Of a stretch of DNA of 64,000 bases, positions 59,684 through 64,000 are shown piece after piece. The notes under the pieces were generated by a model. The model was not told the origin of the DNA, searched no databases, and was given only the letters and a program-made list of their open reading frames with translations. The position numbers were made by a program, and so were the translations under genes. Source of the DNA: Hymenobacter sp. H14-R3 (GTDB lineage Bacteria > Bacteroidota > Bacteroidia > Cytophagales > Hymenobacteraceae); contig NZ_JASITD010000006.1 of NCBI RefSeq assembly GCF_030063445.1, positions 89,749 to 153,748 on the forward strand. Direction: 5' to 3'. Position 1 is the first letter of the stretch. The number at the start of each line of letters is the position of its first letter.

Positions 59684-60472
59684 TTGTACCAACTCTTCGC
59701 TTACCTCCGCTACTGGCTGCTGCGCTCTGGCAATGCCCACGGGCTGCACTCGCCGTTTGTGTTCGGGCTCTACACTACTGTTATCCGGCATACGGGTGAC
59801 TACCAGGCATTTGCGCGCATTGAGGAGCGGCGGCTGGCGCTGCTGGCCAGCGAGCAGGTGCTGGACGTAACCGACTTTGGGGCCGGCTCGCAGGTAGCGG
59901 GCGCGGGCGGCCGCCGCCGGCCGGTGCGCGACATTGCCCGCCACGCGGCCAAGCCGCCGCGCCTGGCGCAGCTGCTGTTTCGGCTGGTCAACCACTTCCA
60001 GCCCGCCACTATTTTGGAATTGGGCACCTCGCTGGGCCTTACCACCGCCTACCTGGCGCTAGCTGACTCGCGCAGCCAGGTTATCACCTTCGAGGGCTGC
60101 CCTAACACGGCCGCCGTAGCCCGCCAAACGTTTGCCGAGCTAGGTATTCAAAACGCCCGCCTCGTGGCAGGCAACCTCGACCAGACGCTGCCCGCCACGC
60201 TGGCCAATCTGGCCCAGCCGCTCGATTTCGTGTTCTTCGATGGCAACCACCGCTACGAGCCCACGCTGCGCTACTTCGAGCAATGCCTGGCTAACGCCCA
60301 CGAAAACAGCGTGTTCGTGCTCGACGATATTCACTGGTCGGCCGAGATGGAGCGGGCCTGGGTGGCCATCAAAGCGCACCCGTCGGTGACGGTCACGATT
60401 GACCTGTTCTACGTGGGGCTCGTATTTTTTCGTAAGAAGCAGCGCCGCGAAGATTTTTGGCTGCGGTACTGA
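59684..60472 (+). CDS. Class I SAM-dependent methyltransferase
   Basis: A 262-residue methyltransferase of the O-methyltransferase type. The SAM-binding glycine motif is ATILELGTSLGLTTAYLAL, followed by VITFEGCPNTAAVARQTFAE and PLDFVFFDGNHRYEPTLRYF, then NSVFVLDDIHWSAEMERAW. The N-terminal 90 residues contain YLRYWLLRSGNAHGLHSPFV, recurrent in Bacteroidota homologues. The substrate is unknown. The start is TTG at 59684, chosen because no ATG precedes the conserved N-terminus in frame and a palindrome ends 7 bp upstream. Confidence 0.85.
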   Translation: MYQLFAYLRYWLLRSGNAHGLHSPFVFGLYTTVIRHTGDYQAFARIEERRLALLASEQVLDVTDFGAGSQVAGAGGRRRPVRDIARHAAKPPRLAQLLFRLVNHFQPATILELGTSLGLTTAYLALADSRSQVITFEGCPNTAAVARQTFAELGIQNARLVAGNLDQTLPATLANLAQPLDFVFFDGNHRYEPTLRYFEQCLANAHENSVFVLDDIHWSAEMERAWVAIKAHPSVTVTIDLFYVGLVFFRKKQRREDFWLRY

Positions 60473-60530
60473 GAGCTAAACTTCATTTGTGGGTAACTTC
60501 GTTTTCTGACCCGCCCTCAACACGTAATTC

Positions 60531-60995
60531 ATGCCTACTCCAGACCAGCGCCTTGACCAATTGGAGCCCATCATCAGTGAAATGCTGGCCCGCCAAGATG
60601 AACTAAGCGCCAAGCAGGATGAGCTAAGTGCCCGGCAAAATGAGCTGGGTGCTAAAGTGGAGCGCGTGTCAGCACAGGTGCGGCAACTTACCGTTACCGT
60701 TACCAACTCGCTGACTGTTCAGAGCAGCAATATTGAGTTTCTGCTCGTTAGAACTGATAAGCTTGAGCAAAATCAACTTGAGCTACGGAGTGAGATGGAC
60801 CAGCGCTTTGACGCTGTAGACCAGCGCTTTGATGCTGTAGACCAGCGCTTTGACGCTGTAGACCAGCGCTTTGACGCTGTAGACCAGCGCTTTGATGCAA
60901 TGGGCCAGCGCTTTGATGCCGTGGACCAGCGCTTCACTCAAATAGACCAGCGCTTCGAGCAGCTATTCGATTTCCTGAAAGAGAAGTTGAAATAA
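60531..60995 (+). CDS. Coiled-coil protein with DQRFDAV heptads
   Basis: A 154-residue, entirely helical protein. Residues about 20-45 contain three imperfect heptads of the form QDELSAK, and residues 89-145 contain eight seven-residue units of the form DQRFDAV. The C-terminus is FDFLKEKLK. Such regular heptads predict a trimeric or dimeric coiled coil. No signal peptide or catalytic domain is visible. The gene converges with kdsA, only one base separating the two stops. Function unknown. Confidence 0.8.
   Translation: MPTPDQRLDQLEPIISEMLARQDELSAKQDELSARQNELGAKVERVSAQVRQLTVTVTNSLTVQSSNIEFLLVRTDKLEQNQLELRSEMDQRFDAVDQRFDAVDQRFDAVDQRFDAVDQRFDAMGQRFDAVDQRFTQIDQRFEQLFDFLKEKLK
60798..60965 (+). 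repeat. 21-bp tandem repeat, eight units, inside the coiled-coil gene
   Basis: Units of GACCAGCGCTTTGACGCTGT plus A begin at 60798 and recur every 21 bp; the first five are nearly identical and the last three diverge. Each unit encodes one heptad, so gain or loss of units keeps the frame. Confidence 0.9.
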
Positions 60996-60996
60996 A

Positions 60997-61851
60997 CTAC
61001 AGCCCCTGCGGCTCCACGTCGCCGGTGGGGCGCACGGCTTCGCGCACGCGGGTGAGGCGCTGCAACAGGGCTTCGAGTTGGTCGAGGGGCAGCATATTGG
61101 CCCCGTCGGAGAGGGCGGTGGCGGGCGTGGGGTGCGTTTCGATAAACAGGCCGTCGGCCCCCACGGCGATGGCCGCCTTGGCAATGGTTTCGATGAGGGC
61201 GGGCTGGCCGCCGGTAACGCCGCTGGCCTGGTTGGGCTGTTGCAACGAGTGCGTTACATCCATCACCACGGGCACGCCGAAGCTGCGCATGGTGGGCAGG
61301 TTGCGGAAGTCGACCACTAAGTCGCTGTAGCCGAACGAGTTGCCGCGGTCAGTGAGGATAACGTTGGGGTTGCCGGCGCCCTGCACCTTGTCCAGGGCCC
61401 AGCGCATGGCCTCGCCGTTCAGAAACTGGCCCTTCTTGATATTCACTACTTTACCGGTTTTGGCGGCGGCCACCAGCAGGTCGGTCTGGCGGCAGAGGAA
61501 AGCCGGAATTTGCAGCACGTCTACGTACTCGGCAGCCAGGGCGGCCTCGTCCGATTCGTGGATGTCTGTGACGGTGGGCACGCCGATTTCGCGCCCCACT
61601 TTTTGCAGAATGCGCAGCGCCGTTTCGTCGCCGATGCCCGTGAACGAGTCGAGCCGCGAGCGGTTGGCCTTGCGGTACGAACCTTTGAAAATGAACGGAA
61701 TCTGGAGCTTATCGGTGATGTGCTTGATGCGCTCGGCAATGCGCAGGGCCATGTCTTCGCCCTCGATAACGCAGGGCCCGGCCATCAGAAAAAACTGGCC
61801 GGAGTTGGTGTTGCGGAAGTGGGGGAGGGCCTGGGCCAGGGAGGTAAGCAT
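60997..61851 (-). CDS. kdsA: 3-deoxy-8-phosphooctulonate synthase
   Basis: Condenses arabinose 5-phosphate and phosphoenolpyruvate to KDO 8-phosphate for lipopolysaccharide; 284 residues from the ATG at 61851 (MLTSLAQALPHFRN). Motifs are FFLMAGPCVIEGEDMALRIA, FKGSYRKANRSRLDSFTG, VDVLQIPAFLCRQTDLL, NIKKGQFLNGEAMRWALDKV and VVMDVTHSLQQPN. The upstream extension to 61938 has no family match. The TPMT-like gene lies 68 bp upstream on the same strand. Confidence 0.96.
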   Translation of the reverse strand: MLTSLAQALPHFRNTNSGQFFLMAGPCVIEGEDMALRIAERIKHITDKLQIPFIFKGSYRKANRSRLDSFTGIGDETALRILQKVGREIGVPTVTDIHESDEAALAAEYVDVLQIPAFLCRQTDLLVAAAKTGKVVNIKKGQFLNGEAMRWALDKVQGAGNPNVILTDRGNSFGYSDLVVDFRNLPTMRSFGVPVVMDVTHSLQQPNQASGVTGGQPALIETIAKAAIAVGADGLFIETHPTPATALSDGANMLPLDQLEALLQRLTRVREAVRPTGDVEPQGL

Positions 61852-61919
61852 CGGTAAAGGAGTGAATGAGTAACTGTGTAAACTGTCATTGCTGCACAGG
61901 CTCGCCATGACGGGCGTTT

Positions 61920-62531
61920 TCACCTTTTTTGCAGGCAAATAAACAGCTCGCGGCCGGCGCGGGCGGGCAGCGAGTTGTGCGCCGTATCGAAATGGACGAA
62001 CTCGAAATACGGTTGAAAGTAGGCGGCGTACTCTTCGCGGCTACCGCCAAACGGCGGTTCGGTAGCGCCCGCAAACTCGGCGTCGAAGAGCAGGCCCACC
62101 AGCTTGCCGCTCGGGCGCAGCAGCGCGGCGCACTGCCGGGCGTAGGCGGGCCGCAGGGCGGGGTCGAGGGCACTCACGAAGGTTTGCTCGATAACCAAAT
62201 CAAAGGGCTTGGGGGGGGAAAGCGCGAAGAAATCTGCTTGCTGCAGGTTTTCTTTCGGAAAATCGGGCACGCGGGCGGCCAGCGCGGCCAGGGGCTCGGC
62301 GGCCAGGTCGGCTACTACCACGTGCCGGAAGCCCAGGCGGTGCAAATATTCGGCCTCGTAGGCGCGGCCGGCCCCCGGAATCAGAATGCGAAATTCCTGA
62401 TTAACTGGTAGTTGGTCGAAATAGGCGCGCATGGGCGGGGTAATGCGCCCGGCATCCCAGCCGGCGCGGCCGGGAGTGGCGTAGCGGGCCTGCCAATAGG
62501 CGGCGTCGAAGGCCGGAAAAACCGTTTGCAT
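61920..62531 (-). CDS. TPMT family SAM-dependent methyltransferase
   Basis: A 203-residue member of the thiopurine S-methyltransferase superfamily. The N-terminal FDAAYWQARYATPGRAGWDAG and the glycine-rich SAM site FRILIPGAGRAYEAEYLHRL are characteristic; FDLVIEQTFVSALDPALRPA follows, then PPFGGSREEYAAYFQPYFEF. Bacterial members methylate thiols, selenium or tellurium compounds or halides, so the substrate here is open. It precedes kdsA on the same strand but shares no evident pathway. Confidence 0.9.
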   Translation of the reverse strand: MQTVFPAFDAAYWQARYATPGRAGWDAGRITPPMRAYFDQLPVNQEFRILIPGAGRAYEAEYLHRLGFRHVVVADLAAEPLAALAARVPDFPKENLQQADFFALSPPKPFDLVIEQTFVSALDPALRPAYARQCAALLRPSGKLVGLLFDAEFAGATEPPFGGSREEYAAYFQPYFEFVHFDTAHNSLPARAGRELFICLQKR

Positions 62532-62667
62532 GAGAGCTAATTATAACGACGACCGGAGCCGATTGGAAATTTCGCCTATTTTTACCCATCACAAAGGTAG
62601 GTACCGGCCCGGTCGCCCGGGGTTGCCTACCCTTTTCCCGCCACTTCTTTCCCCCAGAACCCCTTTT

Positions 62668-63621
62668 ATGGAGCCTCAACAGGAATACACCGAACCCCGC
62701 AAAAACAATAGCCGCGTGTTGCTATGGGTAGCGCTCGTTTTGGTGCTGCTCGGTATCAACGGGGTGCTGTTTTACCTTAACTCGCAGAAGAAAACGGAGA
62801 ACGAGCAGCTTACTACCCAGGTGCAGGCCAAGGATACCAAGCTGCAAGCCCAGATAAAGGAGTACGAGGACCTCAAAACCAGCTACGAGCGCCAGAGCCA
62901 GGACCTGCAAAAGCTGGGCCTCAGCAACGACTCGCTCGAAGCCCGCATTTCGGGCATCAATGCCGACTTGCTCAAGCTGCGCTCCTTTAAAGCCGGCTCG
63001 TTTTCGGTGGCCGAGCAGCGCCGTTTCAAGCAGCGCGCCCTCAACCTGGAAACCCAGCTCAAGCAGAAGGACGACCAGATTGCCGACCTGAAAAAGTCGA
63101 ACGAGGACCTCTACGTGGAAACCACGACCCTCAAGGAAAAGCAGAATAAGCTGACTGACACCATCAGCACGATTGCCAAAACCAACCGCGACCTAAGTGA
63201 GAAAGTGACTGTGGCCTCACGCGTGCAGGCCAGCAATATCCGCGTGAGCGTGCTCAACAAAAAGGATAAGGAGAAGGAAGACGACAAGGAGGAGTTCAAG
63301 GCCAAGAAGGTGGACCGCGTGAAAGTAGCCTTCGCGCTGTCGCGCAACGACGTGACGGCCAAGGATACCAAAACCGTCTACATGCGCATTCTGGAGCCCG
63401 ACGGCGCGGCTCTTTATAACCTGAGCACGGGCGGCGGCACCTTCACCGTGGACGGCCAGGAGGCTTTCTACACCATGAAGCAGGATGTGGTGTTCGATAA
63501 CACCAAGCAGGCCCTCAACTTCGTGTATGCCAAGGGGGCCGACTACAAAATTGGCCAGCACACGGTAGAGCTTTACGAAGGCGGTGCGTTGATGGGCAAA
63601 GCTACGTTTACGCTTAAGTAA
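62668..63621 (+). CDS. Membrane-anchored coiled-coil protein
   Basis: A 317-residue protein from the ATG at 62668. A short cytoplasmic N-terminus (MEPQQEYTEPRKNNSR) precedes one membrane helix (VLLWVALVLVLLGINGVLFY). A long coiled coil follows to about residue 195 (QLTTQVQAKDTKLQAQIKEY and similar), and a C-terminal beta domain of about 120 residues (RVKVAFALSRNDVTAKDTKT, YMRILEPDGAALYNL, HTVELYEGGALMGKATFTLK). The architecture recurs in Bacteroidota without assigned function. It diverges from the TPMT gene and is followed by a strong terminator. Confidence 0.85.
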   Translation: MEPQQEYTEPRKNNSRVLLWVALVLVLLGINGVLFYLNSQKKTENEQLTTQVQAKDTKLQAQIKEYEDLKTSYERQSQDLQKLGLSNDSLEARISGINADLLKLRSFKAGSFSVAEQRRFKQRALNLETQLKQKDDQIADLKKSNEDLYVETTTLKEKQNKLTDTISTIAKTNRDLSEKVTVASRVQASNIRVSVLNKKDKEKEDDKEEFKAKKVDRVKVAFALSRNDVTAKDTKTVYMRILEPDGAALYNLSTGGGTFTVDGQEAFYTMKQDVVFDNTKQALNFVYAKGADYKIGQHTVELYEGGALMGKATFTLK

Positions 63622-63647
63622 TTGCTGGATAAATAGTTGCGTTATAG

Positions 63648-63688
63648 AGAACGTCCGGCTGCGCACTGCGCAGCCGGACGTTCTTTTT
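63648..63688 (+). terminator. Rho-independent terminator
   Basis: AGAACGTCCGGCTGCGC at 63648-63664 pairs exactly with 63668-63684 across a 3-nt loop and is followed by TTTTT. It ends the transcript of the coiled-coil gene 26 bp upstream. Confidence 0.95.
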
Positions 63689-63700
63689 GGTTATTCGGGC

Positions 63701-63772
63701 TGTGCGGTAAGGTTTCGCTTGCCGTTTTAGCGTTATTCTTCCTACCCACGGCAAGCGAAAGCTTGCCGCACA
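63701..63772. repeat. Palindrome ahead of the final gene
   Basis: TGTGCGGTAAGGTTTCGCTT starts a 24-nt arm at 63701 that pairs with the sequence ending at 63772 with a few mismatches. The GGTAAGNTT core links it to the element at 56831-56892. It ends 15 bp before a TTG start. Confidence 0.8.
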
Positions 63773-63787
63773 TTTCGTTCGCCTCAC

Positions 63788-64000
63788 TTGCTGCTCAAAA
63801 AATACCTGCTGCTGCTTTTGCTGGCCGTGCCGCTGCTGGCCCCCGCCCAGCGACGCCCAATTGCCCGCCCGCGCCCAAAACCGGCGGCTGTTATCACCAA
63901 AAAAAGGCCTCCCAGCGGCCAGCAGCCCGCCTTTCTGCGCTACCTGCACTCGCCGTGGGTCGATAGCCTGATGCGCACGCTCACGCCGCGGCAGCGGGTG
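63788..64000 (+). CDS. Probable glycoside hydrolase family 3 protein, 5' end only
   Basis: An open frame runs from TTG at 63788 to the end of the window (71 codons, 3' part missing). It begins with a good signal peptide (MLLKKYLLLLLLAVPLLAPA, counting TTG as Met), then a basic Pro-rich stretch, then FLRYLHSPWVDSLMRTLTPR and QRV. The phrase WVDS...LTP.QRV resembles the start of Bacteroidota GH3 proteins, often fused to a serine-hydrolase domain, in which it precedes AQLFMVAAYS. The call rests on this short match and needs the rest of the gene. Confidence 0.55.
   Translation, partial: MLLKKYLLLLLLAVPLLAPAQRRPIARPRPKPAAVITKKRPPSGQQPAFLRYLHSPWVDSLMRTLTPRQRV

Noticed and set aside
1..64000. tRNA and rRNA genes
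   Set aside because: The intergenic regions were read for cloverleaf and rRNA-like sequence; only palindromic repeats and terminators were found.

Overview
The window looks like a chromosomal segment of a GC-rich Bacteroidota bacterium of the Cytophagales, most likely Hymenobacter or a close relative. Supporting marks are a SusC/SusD pair, a type IX secretion sorting domain, the order ftsX - DUF3098 - uppP - truB - ribF, a two-subunit 3-oxoacid CoA-transferase, tamB divergent from tsaD, and almost no Shine-Dalgarno sites. No rRNA, tRNA, CRISPR array, phage or replication origin was recognised.

Layout. 1-4160: 79-bp tandem repeats, then a large outer-membrane beta-barrel gene. 4200-20521: a purine catabolic region with xanthine dehydrogenase (xdhA, xdhB, and xdhC at the far end), uricase, HIU hydrolase, OHCU decarboxylase, allantoinase, allantoate amidohydrolase, ureidoglycine aminohydrolase and a DUF6986 aldolase-like protein. 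Together they cover hypoxanthine/xanthine to ureidoglycolate. Inside this block sit an AT-rich orphan gene, a pRiA4b-type protein, and a rhodopsin-blh operon (light-driven pump plus retinal synthesis) whose functional triad reads Asp-Thr-Lys. 20542-32999: a MoxR/DUF58/DUF4350/DUF4129/SpoIIM/RDD membrane gene set on the minus strand (RDD divergent), interrupted by a GxxExxY cassette with inverted ends, a glycosyltransferase, and a 1050-bp insertion sequence that sits exactly on the DUF4129 start codon. A GH20 hexosaminidase ends this group.

33188-45377: SusD and SusC, a secreted DUF4394 protein, a GNAT-nitrilase protein, CoA-transferase subunits B and A, and a carboxypeptidase-regulatory-domain protein followed by a short copy of its own C-terminus. 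45414-50809: ribF, truB, uppP, DUF3098, ftsX, and an ATP-grasp protein. 50874-63621: tamB, then tsaD, smpB, an NlpC/P60 peptidase, ung, apaG, two methyltransferases, two coiled-coil proteins and kdsA. The window ends inside the 5' part of a probable GH3 gene.

The most distinctive feature is the density of intergenic palindromes. At least nine sequence families occur. Several share GTAGCG...CGCTAC ends, several supply the stop codon of a neighbouring gene, and at least two (GH20, TruB) have become the coding sequence of an N-terminus. The best candidates for something undescribed are the GxxExxY gene enclosed by inverted repeats (23920-24394), an 80-bp element carrying near-copies of the local IS ends (33033-33112), and the DTK rhodopsin with a conserved antenna-fenestration glycine.
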